Positions 45,831-57,487 of a stretch of DNA of 64,000 nucleotides are shown here, piece after piece (position 1 is the stretch's first letter; each line of letters begins with the position of its first letter). The notes beneath the pieces were generated by a model that worked only from the letters and a program-made list of their open reading frames with translations, had not been told where the DNA came from and did not search any database. The position numbers and the translations under genes are program-made. This DNA comes from Artocarpus heterophyllus (lineage: Eukaryota > Streptophyta > Magnoliopsida > Rosales > Moraceae), in the NCBI GenBank assembly GCA_025403435.1, contig JAJQZP010000259.1, positions 744,001 through 808,000 of the forward strand, given 5' to 3'.

Positions 45831-47052
45831 CCAACATTTCATTGCAATTTTGCTAAAAACATAACTCAAGAAATTAATTAGACATTATATAAAATTGTTT
45901 TGCTATCATCAAAACTAATTTAATCAAATTAATGAAACCTTCATACCAACAAAAGGAGGCAACAAAAAATGATATAAGGGAGGGAACACAACCAATTGAT
46001 GATTTGGAAGAATTACATCTAAAAAATTGCAAGGTTATATAGGCACTTTAAAGAATCTATGAAAGCCCCTATCACAATAGTGATTATGTTAACTCATGAC
46101 ATCATCTTCATTGAGGGTATGCCTCTTTTTATCACTACAAAGTATATTGATTAGTTTATAAACTTTACTAAAATTAAAATAGAAAGTGTCATGGCATGCA
46201 TGAGATATAAATTTACCTCTACATTTTTCATTAATTCTCAACAAATTTTTATTTTTCACTTTCACTTGTTATATGTAATAGATGATAATCTTTATTTTTT
46301 GTACATAGTTATTTATAGCACCATTGTTGTGCTAGAAAAATCTCACAAAAAAGGGTTCATCAGCCAATAATTACTTCTTATATACCAGGACAAGTGGAAG
46401 TTGCAATTGAAGAATAAGCAAGGATGCTATATGAGTTTTTTAGATAAAGAAAAATCCAACAAATGTTATTTTATGCCTAAGCCTAATCTTTTGACAATAG
46501 TTTAAAATCCTCATTTAAGACTCTATGTGTAATAATGACAAAAGGAGTTTGGTAAGTATTTCTAAGAACAATTTAATAAGAACCAAAAAAAAAATTGTTT
46601 GGATGTAGATAACTTTCTTACTGAGGTCAAGGTCAAGTTGGAGAATGGTTAAAGAGGATCGATGTCAAGAGTTAGAATGGCACTAGGTTGTGATGATACC
46701 TAATTCGTTGCAAATATCAACACTAGGACTAGGATCTAGGTCTACATTGACCCTGGTCCGAGGGCCTAACTCTCGATGTTAATCATGGTCCATCGATTTG
46801 ATTTCGATCATCAAAATTTACTATCAGTTTAACCTCATGCATTGACCATGGTCTGCTTGGTTTAATCCCAATGTCAATCCCCATTATCAAACTTGGCTTG
46901 TCAGACCAACCTATGCAAAGCGTCTGAACCATGATTCCAATCTATGCCTATTTGCTCGACACTAGGCATCGATGTAATGCATTTGTCCAGCCTAAGCACA
47001 TCAGTGTATTTTTCATTAATTTGGAAACACCAGGCATTGATGCAATGCATTT
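45831..47052. other. Unassigned spacer between CACTA-1 and G2
   Basis: AT-rich, no domain recognised. A 21-bp near-repeat (AGGCATCGATGTAATGC type) occurs at 46964-46984 and 47032-47052, 68 bp apart, the second copy abutting the G2 LTR. Confidence 0.6.
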
Positions 47053-49987
47053 TTAATTTCAATATATTATGTGTAAACTTGATCAATTACTGTACAAAAT
47101 TTATTTTGAGGTGTAAAAATTTATTTTTGCATAATCAACATCCACTCACATATTTAGAATGTCTTTTTTTTTATCACAATTTCAACTTTTGAAATTATAC
47201 CCACTATTTACATTATTTGCACTTTGACCCACACATTTAACTTTATTTCAAAATCACCCCTACTCTTAACTTTTATTACAAAACACCCCAAAACCCCATT
47301 CACTCTCCACTACCTGTATAACCCTCCCCAAAACGTACACCACACTAGATATTTTTTTTTTAGTCTCTTTTTGCCTTGAGACAACCCGACATAGAGTGCC
47401 CCACCCACCACATTGAGCACTCCACACACACACACTCCTCAACACTCATTTCCTCTCTCCTGTGCTTGCCTCCCACTCTTTCTCCCCCACATTTTGCTGC
47501 AGTAAAACACCAAGAACAGCCAAGAGAACTTAGCCACCATCTCCTCCCTTTGAAGCAAAGAAATTTCTAGCCAAAACATAGGAAACAAGAGTAGGAAAAC
47601 GACCACCAAACACTCCCAGAAACACCAAAGAAAGCAGCCTCTTTTCTTGCTCGAAAACCACCAAGAATGCTGCCAAAATGTAGCTTAAACCCAACCAAAA
47701 TCACCAAGAAGCATAGCCCACTCTTTTGTCCAAATGCCAACAAAAACGCTACCTCTAAGGCCAAGGCAATCTAAGCTTTCAAGCAAAATTCATAGATTGA
47801 GTTTTCAACTTTTTCAAAGCATTTGAAGGTTAGCATTTCAACTTTTAATTTGGTTTTTTGTTTGTTTTCTATTAATCCAAAATCTCCCTTTTGGTTTAAG
47901 TCATCTCATTTTTGGATTAAAGCTAAGTTTTGTGAAGAAAATGTGCATGTATTGTGTTTTTGAGTGTTGTGATATGAACTTTATTGGGATGGTTAAACCA
48001 ATGATTATGTTGTTATTTTGACTTGATATTTATGTTAGAAACATGTTTTTATTGATGTAGCATGAACATATACCTTGCATATTAAAGATTTCTTTAATCT
48101 AAATGTCGAAAACTAGACTTAGTGTGTTTTTGTTTTAGTTTTGTATGGGAAGATCAAACTTTGGATTTTGGCAATTAAATCCATTCAAATGGGTTTAAAC
48201 TTGTTGTTTTCATGATATTCTATCATTTATGTATGTTTTCTATACTCAAATATGGGAAAAACAAGTCCAAATTTGAGTTTAAAGCTTGAAAGGTTCAAAA
48301 ACTAGAACCTGGAATTTTCAAGGTTACCCGAGGCCTATAGGTTGATTACTGCTAATTAGCAGGCTAAATTGCTACAGTTTGGCTAGCTAAAGGTTGCCTT
48401 TTTGAAGGGCCTTCGAGCCCAGAAAAAAAGCAAGTCGACCCCGAGGATTGGCAGGCCATAAACCCTTGTTGTTTTCTTCATTTTGTGATTTTTAAACCTT
48501 TTAAAACCATTAATTTTAAACAAGATTTACACCAAAATTAATCTTAGTTTATTTCAAAACATAGATACAACATGTCTTAAAGTTACATAAAGATTATAAT
48601 GGCACATTACTGAGATGGATTAACACATGATTTCTTTATAAATTTGTTATATATTGAGCTTTAGTTTTGATTGTCCTCAATACGCCTTAGGATTGAGGAC
48701 ATGTGGAGCTAACGTCAGTTGGTTCCAAGATTAAAAACTTGTTCTCAAGCTTAAGAAGTAAGATTTCTAATCCTTTTTCTTTTTGGTAACTATGTTTTGA
48801 ATGATGTTGTTGGCCATATTGCTAAACTTTATGAGCTGAGCATGTTGCTTTCAAGATTGTTTATAAATGTGCTTTTTCATATTGCTATAAGTTTACGAAA
48901 TCTATATGATATGTAAATTTGAATAGTTTCATATTTTGACAATGAATTTGAGAAATTGTAATTTAGACTCGAAATAAGAAATTTTAAGCATGATGGAAAA
49001 TCCAAACGCTACCGAGGACATAAGGCTCCTGGTGGTTGGTTTTTGAGTAGTCAAAGAGATCAGGTTATGTAGAGTGTAACCTTAGAGGCAGGCCCTTAAA
49101 CCTTGTCGAGGAGCTCCAAAGCATGGGCATTGAATGAAGCATTATCAGTATGTTAAGGATATAATATATAAAGGGATTAGGAATGGAAAATTTTGAATAA
49201 AATTGTCTCATCTCTTTCTAAATCATTTTATTTCCTTTACAAATTTTGTTACTCCATTTATTTAATCGCTTACCATATTTCTTATTTAAATTACTTTAAT
49301 TGTTTTTAATTATTAAAGTTTGCTCAAATATAATCCTTTTGGGTCTTTTGCTCATTTTTGTGATTTAAATTAATCCTCTCTAGGCGGTGTTAAATACGGT
49401 ACTGAGTAGACCGTAAGCGTGTAGTTCCAAGGCAAAGTTGGGCCTCGAGTGGAAGAATTTTATTTGCATTTATTTTCCTTTTTACTTCATCAAGGCATGT
49501 AGAACCTTAATTCCTATTATTTTCTGTTATCTTGGATTGTAATTGATGTCGTTTGTATCGCACGTATTTAAATTTTGATGTTGTATGTATCAAATATGGG
49601 ATCATATACTAATCCTAAACCGATACCAAAGGCATTTTTCCTAAATGGTTATGTTTTGAGGTTTCTTTGAAGATAGTATTCTCCTATAAATTCTAAGATA
49701 TTTGGTAAAGGTTTTAGACATCTTAAAATAAGTAGACTTATAATTATATGATCTAGGGGCAAAATAGTGATTTTATACAAATAAACGGAAGTTGAATCAA
49801 ACATTTTTATTTATCCTTTTATTTTTTAGAGATTGGTTTAGGAAAAATAATTAAACCATTTTAACTAATTCTTATTTGTAATTTGATGCCAAGTTTTAAA
49901 AATAAAAATATATGATACATTTCACTTAACTTAATTATTCGACCAAAACCAAGCATCCATGTCATGCCCCGTTTTCGGGTCGTGATA
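47053..49987 (+). repeat. G2 5' LTR
   Basis: Aligns with 57488-60432 nearly throughout, from TATTATGTGTAAAC onward to GGTCGTGATA. It has a CT-rich block (47400-47500) and a decayed palindrome array (48335-48460). Confidence 0.88.
48335..48460. repeat. Decayed palindrome array (G2 5' LTR)
   Basis: Remnants such as TTAGCAGGCTAAAT and GATTGGCAGGCCATA. Two units (44 bp) present in the 3' LTR are absent. Confidence 0.65.
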
Positions 49988-50890
49988 TGGGTGTACCTGA
50001 ATGCTATAGGTGTAACTGAAGAATATTAAATCGAGTTTGCCTCTTACAAGTTCAAGGGACGTGCCAACATATGGTGGAATCAATTGAAGATGCTTCATAA
50101 CCCTTAGACTATGACCTAGTAGAAGTTTGAGGACTTCTTCAATGAGAAAAATTTCTTGAGAAACTACCACGAGGAGAAAGTGATGGAATTTATGGAATTG
50201 TAACAACAGGACATGACAATTATGGTGTACAAAGCCAAATTCTCAAAGCTGATTAGGTATGTGCTAAAACTTTTAAGATCTAGGGACCCTCGATGTGCCA
50301 AGTTCAAAAGGGAACTAAAACTGCAAATCCGCAAGTCATTGGTAGCTCTCCACATCCATGATTACAACTGCCTAGTCTTCGTAGTTGAACGTGTTGAGAA
50401 GGACAATCTAGTCTACATTTAGACTATAGAAGCCAACAAAGGTTCAGGTGGACTGCATAGGAATAACAAAAAGTGTAAGCACCACCAGGGCTAAAGTAGC
50501 AATGGCAACGCCAATTCTTGGATTAGTAACTAGCACGTTAGTGGCAGGTCAAGGGCCTATAACTGTTACCACTATGCACAACATAGCCACATTAAACGAC
50601 AATGCCCTCTGCTTGGAAACACACATCTACGCCAAAACCAGAAGGAAAGTGGTCCTATTCAGCCTCAGCTATAGTCATTATTTGCACGACTATCTTACCA
50701 GTCCTTCATGCCCCTATGGGTGCTATATCAGCTGATGCAGCCCTTCCTACCTCCAAGCTTCTAATAATTTAAGCCTTAAGCCTGGGGGAGTCTACAATCT
50801 CTACCTAAGCAGTAATATAGGTAGGGAAACCAAAGGCACAACAATTTTAATGACAAAGGCAAAGGAAAAGTACAAGGCTAGGTTTGCAGC
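49988..50890 (+). pseudogene. G2 gag remnant
   Basis: Reading across frames gives FKGRANIWWNQLK-like sequence (about 50050), EDFFNEK, KVMEFMEL, then MTIMVYKAKFSKLIRYVLKL, typical of the Retrotrans_gag capsid domain. No leader or start codon precedes it, because the LTR end abuts the middle of gag. The zinc knuckle that should lie near 50560-50880 is not recognisable with its cysteines. Confidence 0.65.
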
Positions 50891-51268
50891 ATGAAAAGTG
50901 AACATTTTGCAATCCAAGGAAGCAACGTCATTGATGGTAAGATCCTTATTTCACACTCTATAGCTCATGTTCTGTTTGATACTAGTGCTTCACATTCTCT
51001 TGTATCTAAATCTTTTGTAAGCATTCTAGGTTTGAAAACCAAGAGTCTTGAATTCTACATGTCCTTGACTTCTCCACTTGGTCAAGTGGAGCTAAACACC
51101 GTGTGTAAATCATGTAAAATTTCAATTGGAGGTGAGGTACTAGAAGCCAATATCATTTTTATTCCGATGAGTGCATATGACATAATACTCGGTATGGATT
51201 GGTTATCCATGTATAGTGCCATAGTTGAATGTTATCGTAGGAGTATGACGCTAATCTCTAGCTCATGA
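50891..51268 (+). pseudogene. G2 aspartic protease
   Basis: An open frame of 125 codons: IAHVLFDTSASHSLVSKSFV, SPLGQVELNTVCKSC, then IFIPMSAYDIILGMDWLSMYSAIVEC. This is the gypsy retropepsin pattern. The active-site triad is DTS where D-[ST]-G is required. It ends at a stop where the polyprotein would continue into RT. Confidence 0.8.
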
Positions 51269-51379
51269 ACAATAGTGACATAGTAAGGGGGAACGAGCCA
51301 AATCATGGCGAATTAATTCTAGAGGCCTTGTTTGGGAGGCCAATAAAACCTAGCAGGTGTTGCTTTTCTTTCAGCTCTA

Positions 51380-51467
51380 GGGGATGAACCCAGTACTTGC
51401 AAGGAAAACGTTGTTATTTTGATAGTTAATGAGTTCAATGATGTGTTTCATGATGAGTTGCCCAGAT
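51380..51467 (+). pseudogene. G2 RT N-terminal edge, upstream of the solo LTR
   Basis: NEFNDVFHDELPRL is the conserved lead-in to gypsy RT (usual form EFxDVFPEDLPGLPP). The frame is cut at 51467 by the solo LTR and resumes at 54657 with [13 protein letters not shown] sequence. Confidence 0.75.
51463..51467. repeat. Target-site duplication, left copy (solo LTR)
   Basis: CAGAT, repeated at 54652-54656. Confidence 0.95.
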
Positions 51468-51681
51468 TGTAACACCTGCCATTTTCTCATGTAACGATTA
51501 ATGATAGATATGTAATGATGTTAAGTATTTTCTTTATGATATAATGATATTGACTATTTTATTTTGAGTATGATGATAGGTGATGGCCACATAGAATTGA
51601 TGTGCTTAAGGTATTTATGTTATTTATAATGTATGCCTAATGAATATCTAATGTTTTATTTTGTATAATGTTATATGTGGT

Positions 51682-51810
51682 ACTTTGACAGGCAGAATTT
51701 TTCAACTTGGCAAGTCAAATTGTTTTTCAAAAATGGCAGGCCTATGGATTTCATCAGCTGACCAAACTCATAACTTCAACAAGCCAAACTGAGCTGTCGG
51801 CAGGCTGAAA
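51682..51810. repeat. Palindrome array 1 in solo LTR, about 6 units
   Basis: Units start near 51682, 51704, 51730, 51752, 51773 and 51794. The last two are the clearest (ACTTCAACAAGCCAAAC, TGTCGGCAGGCTGA). Spacing is 21-26 bp. Confidence 0.7.
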
Positions 51811-54210
51811 GTTGCAAATGAGAAATCAACAAATAATTCCCAAAATTTGTAGCATTGATGATTAATTTGATTTGTTGTGAAAAATTCTGAATAATTGATA
51901 TATTTTATCTTTTTCCTTATCCATGTTAGGGAAGGTTTAACTTTTCTTGAAGATAATTTGATGTTGTGATAAGATTTCCTAATTTGAAAATATGACATTT
52001 GGTAGTTAGAGCAAATCTTGGACTTTTTCCTTATCTCTCCCCATCATACACGCATACACACCCTTATTTTTAAAGAAAATCTATTTCAAATATAGATAAG
52101 ATTATTCCCTTTTCACACCGTTCTTAGTTTTCATGAATATCTCTCATTCTATTGCCCTCTCACTCTCCCTCTAAAGTTCTCCTAGTTTTCTCTTTCTTCT
52201 CCACGTTTTCATCCTCTTCTCTCCCTTATTTTTCCTACAAATATTTGAATGAAATATTGGGTTTTTGCTTGGACAAATTCAATAAAATTTGAGAAGAATC
52301 ATTTTGAGGTAAGAAATTCGTTCAAGGTTTATTCCTAAAATTGTGTTTCCTCTGTGTTTCGACTCTCATAACTTTGTCTACTAATTTTTTTTATGAAATT
52401 TTAATATGACGTTTATATATGTGTTATGTAATGTTCCTCAAAGTTTCAAGTTATTCAAAATTTTCTATGCTAAGTTATTCAATTTTCATTCTTTGTCACT
52501 CCTAGACTATTCATTACTGATCAGCAAAAATTTCACAAAATGTAGCCCTTGTTCATAGGGCAAATGAATCTTTATTCTCATGAAATTTTGCAGATATATT
52601 CTTGTATATGTTAAGTTATGGTCTAGAAAGTTTCATAGTGATATGATGAATCTTGTATGTGTTCTTGAACTCTCTTTAAGATTAGGTTTTGTGGCTGTCT
52701 ACTCAATGAATTCTAGACTTCTTGTTTGTGTGACCTTTTTACAGTTAAACAAATTTATTTACTAATGAAACTTTTTGTGGTACTGTATTTATATGTTAAT
52801 AGGCTGTCATAAAAATTTGAAGGGCCAAAGTAACTTGGTTATAATTATTTGAGTATGATGATCTTGTGTTGCTCACTGTGTTAGATATCTAGAGTTTATT
52901 TGGTCTCTGAATTCTAATGCACATTTCAAATTGTTAAAAATTTGTTTGAATCTAATTTTTTGATATGTTGTAGTTTTTGGTGTCTATTATATGCTGAATC
53001 TTCATGAAATTATTTTATTATATAGATAATTTATTTTATGAAGGCTAGTTAAGGTTGCTCACTATTTTGTTATTGCTAGCTAATTCTGTGTTGTGTATTA
53101 TGTGACTTATTTTAGTTATCTAATGGAATTTTTATGGCTAAAGAAAAATTAGGATAATTCATTTATATGTTAATTATGTCCCTGCAAAGTTTCATGTCTT
53201 AATTGTATATGAGTAGTGAATAATTAAGTTGTGTTTTCTTAATAGTCAGGCAGATTTTTAATATTTTAGTTTTGCATGAATAATTGCAAATTGGTAAAAT
53301 TACTTGTGTTCTTGTGTTTCTTGAGATGGAAGTATGAATGATGTCTTATGGTATTGGAAGATGTCATGAAAATGAAGACTAATTTGATTTGTACATGGAT
53401 GTATGACATGAACACCTCAAGAAGTGAGCACATCGAGACCACGACGACGTCATCTAAGATAAGGTTTAGTAAACGAGTCAAGTAAGTACATTCTCACTTG
53501 GAACATGATAAGGTTTATGAAAAGTTTGAAATTTATGTTCATGATGATTTCTATGATTATTTTATTTAATGCTTTATTTTGAAAGTTTTGATGCACAAGA
53601 AGGCTTATGCATGTTTTGATGATGAGATATTTCAAAATTAAAAGTGTGTATATATGTATATATATGTATCACCTAATTAAGTGTTGCACACCCCATGTTT
53701 ATGTCTATGTTTATGATGTCCAAAGTTGGACTTGTCATGTTTGGCCAGGGATTAGCTACCCCTCTCCTCTCATGACGGTGCGCCTACAATGATGATAATG
53801 GTGCAACATTCAGCTCTCAAAGATAAAATAAATTAAGTTTTAATATGGATAATGTTAATGAAAGATATGTTCTATATGAAACTATGCCTAGTGCACTATT
53901 ATGTTAATGATGTTTATGAATGTGATATTGATGCATATAGATGTTCATAAAATGTTTTATATTGTGAGATAGGAAAGTGTACTTATTAAGCTTTTGCTTA
54001 CTTAGTTCATGATCATATTGCAGATAAAGGTGAGAGTATTATGGAATAGGTGGAGGGCAAGGACGGGCATGTGAGCTATGAACGATGGAATAAAAATAGA
54101 AGAACACCAAGAATTTTAAAGTTTATGAACTGTGTTTTTATTTCTTTAAATGTTTACTTTCTGCATTTTGATATAATAGGACTTGTTTTACATTTTCCTT
54201 ATTTTGCAAA

Positions 54211-54412
54211 TGATAGGCCTTCCGATCATTACTGATCGGACTACCAATATTGGTATTGGCCTATTGATTACCCTAGATCAACCTGCCGATCTAAGTGTAT
54301 CTAAAACCCTGGTATTGCAAAGCCTCGGACAGCCTGTCGATGGTTGAAGTTCAAATTGTCGGTCATGTTTGGCCTGTCGATGTCCAAAGTTCAGCCTACC
54401 GAACTGTTAAAA
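54211..54412. repeat. Palindrome array 2 in solo LTR
   Basis: Units such as GATCAACCTGCCGATC and GTTCAGCCTACCGAAC, spaced at about 20-25 bp, lie about 240 bp before the LTR end. More degenerate than in the copia leaders. Confidence 0.7.
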
Positions 54413-54651
54413 TAGATTTTAAAGGTTGTTTTAATAAATATTTAAATTATGTTCTTATTATTTTGGTGAGCAATAAACTATTTAAATAAATATAAAAGGT
54501 TTTGAAATATTTGTATTTAGTTTTAAAAAAATTGTTTGCATGGATCTTGCGATATATTTAATAAACTTTACTTTATTTAAATGGTTCGTCCTAAATAATG
54601 ATAATAAGGATGAATGTAATGACAACTGTGACGTCCATAAGGGACGTTACA

Positions 54652-54656
54652 CAGAT
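54652..54656. repeat. Target-site duplication, right copy (solo LTR)
   Basis: CAGAT, identical to 51463-51467. RT coding sequence resumes after it. Confidence 0.95.
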
Positions 54657-55990
54657 TGTTGCCAGACCGTGAGATAGAATTCTATATAGATTTGGTTCCT
54701 AGAATAGCCCTGATATCAATTACTCTTTACCATATGGCACCAGCTAAGATGAAAGAATTAAAGAAACAATTGGAAGAGTTAGCAAAAAAAGGGTAACAGT
54801 TCATCACTGTAGGGTGAACCAGTTCTATTTACAAAGAAGCATAATGGATTACTTCGACTATGTATCGACTATTGATTGTTGAACAAGGTTACCATCAAGA
54901 ATAAGTATCCACTTCCCTATATTGATAAGTCATTTGATCAGTTGGGTGGTTGATAGTTCTTCTCTAAGATTAATTTAAGGTCAGGATATCATCAACTCAA
55001 GGTTAGGGAAGAGGACATTCTCAAGACAGTTTTTAGGACGAGGTATGGTCATTTTGAGTTCCTAGTGATGTCTTTTGGATTGACAAATGCCCCCACAGCC
55101 TTTATGGATCTCATGAACCATGTCTTCAGGCCTTACTTAGATCAGTTTGTAATAGTGTTCAAAAATGACATCTTGGATTATTCTAAGATTCGAGAAGAGC
55201 ATGAGCAACATCTAAGGATAGTTTTGTAGACTCTTCGTGAACATCGATTGTATACAAAGAGGGAGAAATGTGACTTTTGGTTAACAAAAGTCAAATTTCT
55301 TAGACATGTCATTTCTAATTAACGAATTTTGGTTAATACCTTAAAGATAGAAGCGATGTTGCAATGGGAAAGGCCAAAGAATATAACAGAGATTAAAAGC
55401 TTTCTAGGACTTGCAGGTTATAACAGACGATTTGTCAAAGACTTTTCCAAGATTGCCACTCCACTAACCCATTTAACTAAGAAAGAAGTACGATATGAAT
55501 GGACAAATAAATATGAGCAAGCCTTCGAAGAATTAAAGACCCGGTTGACAAGGGCACCTGTGCTGATTATACCAAGCACTGACAAGCCATATGAAGTCTA
55601 CATCAATGCTTTGGGACGAGGTTTGGGCTGTGTATTGATGCAACAAGGATACGTTGTAGCCTATGGGTCACGACAGTTAAGGCAGCACGAGCAAAACTAC
55701 CCTACCCATGACTTGGAATTAGTAGCAATAATTTTTGCGTTGAAGATATGAAGATATTATCTCTACAGTGCCAACTTCTAGATTTTTCTGACCATAAAAG
55801 TTTGAAGTATTTGCTTATGTAATGGGACTTGAATTTGAGACAAAGGCGATGGAAAAAATATAATGAAGATTAGGATTTCTCATTACAGTATCACTTGGGC
55901 AAGGAAAATGTAGTGACTGATGCATTAAGCAGAAAGACTTCAAGGATCTTGGCGTGTTTGGCATTAGAGGATTGGAAATGGATGGCAATA
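54657..55990 (+). pseudogene. G2 reverse transcriptase and RNase H
   Basis: RT motifs spread over frames: [34 protein letters not shown] and [11 protein letters not shown], where FIDD has become FKND, so one catalytic Asp is lost. RNase H follows in an open stretch at 55329-55751 ([33 protein letters not shown] sequence, [32 protein letters not shown]). The usual DAS of RNase H reads NAL. Further parts with stops run to about 55950. Confidence 0.83.
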
Positions 55991-56149
55991 ATTGGCAACT
56001 TTAACCTCTACTACCATGAAGACTTTGATCGAGCCATAGTGTATAGTTTGGACTCTTAGGAAATTAAGCAGAATCAGTGGTAAGATTCACATCTTCAAGG
56101 TACTCGGGAATGGATATAGAACAAAGAACTATTTGATGAATGGAATATC

Positions 56150-57445
56150 AGGTCAGATAGGACTTTGTATGTCAAGGACCTCTTAGCAGTACCAAATGTG
56201 GAGGAGATTAAAAGAGCAGTTTTGGGTGAGGCCCATAAGTCTCGTTTTGTTATCCCCTTAAAAGATAATTTTGGTGGAAAGGCATGAAGAAGGATGTTCG
56301 TGAGTATGTTTCTTAGTGCACCACATGCCTCAAGGTTAAAGTAGAACATCAGAAGCCCATTCAAGAATTACAGCTACTTCCCATTTCAAGGTGGAAATGG
56401 GAACATATTACTCTGAATTTTCTTATAGGATTACCAAAAAACAGACTAGAACCATGACGCTATCTAGGTTGTTATGGATAGGTTGATTAAGTTTGCACAC
56501 TTTATTCCTTTCCGGTTTACTTATTCTAGAAAATTTTAGTCGAGTTGCATATTGAGCATATATTTTACTACATGGGGTTCCATTATCTATCACGTTAGAT
56601 AGGGATACTCATTTTAATGCTAAGTATCGGAGAAGTTTTCAAGAAGCAATGGTGATAGAATTGAACTTTAACACTGCTTTTCACCCATAGACCGATGGAC
56701 ATTTTGAGCGAATCATTCAAATCCTTAAGGGTATGCTTTGTTCTTGTGCCTTAGATTTCGTTGAAAATTGGAAGAAACATCTGTATTGAACTAGGTTCAC
56801 TTACAACAATAGCTACCAATCAAGTATCAATATGGCTCCATTCAAGGCTCTTTGTGAGAAATAGTGTAGATACCTATTTGTTGGCTCAAACTGAAGACCG
56901 ACTCACCATAGTACCGGAGAAGATCTAGGATAGTAATAAGAAATTACTATTATTTGGGAATGACTATGGACTACGTAGAGTTGTCAATAGAGTTATGCGA
57001 ATAGGAGGCATAGATCGTTGAAATTTCAAGAAAGTGACTATGTTTTGCTGAATGTTTCCCCTCGCAAGGGAGTTTCTCGTTTCAATGTCAGTGGGAAGCT
57101 CGCATCAAGGTATATTAGGCCATTCCCAATCTCACAACGGGGCTGGTGTCATTGCATATCGCCTTGATCTACCTCTAGAATTGTCCTATGTTCACAACAT
57201 CTTTTATGTATCCATGCTTCGCAAGTGCCCATTCAACCCTAACATCATTGTTTCATGTCTAAGAATACACAACGTATGAAGAGGTACCAAGCTAGATCAT
57301 TGACCGAAAAGTGATGAGCTTGAGACATTAAGAAATTTCGTTAGTCAAGGTACTATGGCAACACCAGCGTGAGGACGAGGCTACTTAGGAACTAGAGTTG
57401 ACGATGCATGAATTACACCTACACTTGTTTTGTTTTTGAGGTAAG
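56150..57445 (+). pseudogene. G2 integrase
   Basis: Zinc region: WWKGMKKDVREYVS, stop, CTTCLKVKVEHQKP. Core: LDRDTHFNAKYRRSFQEAM, FNTAFHP, TDGHFERIIQILKGML, and YQSSINMAPFKALC. C-terminal domain: RKGVSRFNVSGKLASRYI-like sequence, LSYVHNIFYVSMLRKC, IIDRKVMSLRH and LVKVLWQHQREDEAT. It retains the core that G1 has lost, though with stops and shifts in all parts. It would have inserted element DNA into the genome. Confidence 0.8.
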
Positions 57446-57469
57446 CTTTAAATTTCATAGACGAAACTT

Positions 57470-57487
57470 CTTTTAGGAGAGTGGAGC
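57470..57487 (+). other. Polypurine tract of G2
   Basis: TTTTAGGAGAGTGGAGC, immediately upstream of the 3' LTR start. Confidence 0.7.

Larger units (their letters stand above)
51468..54651 (+). mobile_element. Solo LTR, 3184 bp, gypsy type
   Basis: It starts TGTAACACC and ends GGGACGTTACA, bounded by CAGAT on both sides, with no internal coding region. This is the footprint left when the two LTRs of an element recombine. Plus orientation is inferred from the CT-rich block (52140-52220) preceding the second palindrome array, the order seen in G1 and G2. Short open frames inside show no domain. Confidence 0.9.

Noticed and set aside
46060..46090. ACAATAGTG near 46070 as the right terminus of CACTA-1
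   Set aside because: It lies about 250 bp beyond the last subterminal repeat, does not mirror CACTATAAAAAAA, and is not followed by ACC, the 3 bp preceding 30092.
46964..47052. 21-bp near-repeat, 68 bp apart, next to the G2 5' LTR, as a possible target duplication
   Set aside because: Gypsy insertions give 5-bp duplications, both copies are on the same side of the element, and no matching copy follows 60432.
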